Shown: positions 5,427 to 5,471 of the stretch, piece after piece
Position numbering within the stretch: position 1 is the first letter of the stretch
Layout of the letters: every line of letters starts with the position of its first letter
DNA from: Limivivens sp934393555
GTDB lineage: Bacteria; Bacillota; Clostridia; Lachnospirales; Lachnospiraceae
Length of the DNA: 5,471 nt
NCBI GenBank assembly: GCA_934393555.1
Contig: CAKRQP010000150.1
Span: 1-5,471 of the forward strand
Reading direction: 5' to 3'
Program-made: the position numbers and the translations under genes
The notes under the pieces: generated by a model
The model's input: the letters and a program-made list of their open reading frames with translations, nothing else
Told to the model about the DNA's origin: nothing
Database searches by the model: none

Positions 5427-5471
5427 GCCGGTATCCCACTCCTCTCACAGTCTCAATGAGCTGATTTCCCA
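5407..5471 (-). CDS. OmpR/PhoB-family response regulator, C-terminal end only
   Basis: Only the last 20 codons are in the window: GNQLIETVRGVGYRLEKIKK followed by TAG. The VRGVGYRLE segment is the hallmark final beta hairpin of the OmpR/PhoB winged-helix DNA-binding domain. The receiver domain and the rest of the effector domain lie beyond the right edge. The stop codon lies inside the first codons of the histidine kinase (20-bp overlap), so the two are a cognate pair transcribed on the minus strand with the regulator first. It would be phosphorylated by the kinase and act as a DNA-binding regulator; its targets cannot be read here, though the exported-protein gene downstream is a candidate. 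Confidence 0.92.
   Translation of the reverse strand, partial: GNQLIETVRGVGYRLEKIKK

Overview
The window looks like part of a low-to-moderate GC Firmicute chromosome, most likely a gut Clostridia/Lachnospiraceae-type organism. This is inferred from strong AGGAGG-like ribosome binding sites, Gram-positive style two-component genes, a WYL regulator, an Xre regulator and a stand-alone AAA-ATPase-like/PD-(D/E)XK protein of the kind common in these genomes. No rRNA, tRNA or marker gene is present, so the genus cannot be set.

Layout from left to right. (1) Positions 1-437, minus strand: the N-terminal part of a WYL-type transcriptional regulator that runs off the left edge. (2) 438-699: an AT-rich divergent intergenic region with a good extended -10 promoter for the WYL gene and an operator-like set of TTTAGTA repeats in front of the next gene. 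(3) 700-981, plus strand: a small Xre/HTH_3 regulator. It converges, with a 3-bp gap, on (4) 985-1170, minus strand: a 61-residue protein of unknown function. (5) 1265-1298: a clear intrinsic terminator serving (6) 1306-3018, minus strand: a 570-residue AAA-ATPase-like plus PD-(D/E)XK nuclease-family protein. (7) 3019-3257: a short intergenic stretch with a hairpin and possible coding relics. (8) 3258-3839, minus strand: an exported, very acidic 193-residue protein of unknown function. (9) 3903-5426, minus strand: a two-transmembrane sensor histidine kinase. (10) 5407-5471, minus strand: the last 20 codons of its OmpR-family response regulator, overlapping the kinase start by 20 bp.

The right half reads as one minus-strand operon: response regulator, then kinase, then exported acidic protein. 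The kinase has its own roughly 155-residue extracytoplasmic sensor. The exported protein may be an output or an accessory of this signalling pair, but that is inference from position only. The left half is a loose cluster of regulators and orphan genes typical of an accessory region. The ATPase/nuclease-like protein belongs to a family that is common but has no settled function. I see no CRISPR array, insertion sequence, integrase or RNA gene. Nothing here clearly amounts to a new multi-gene system. The best leads are the kinase plus acidic exported protein pair, the ATPase/PD-(D/E)XK protein, and the Xre operator region.
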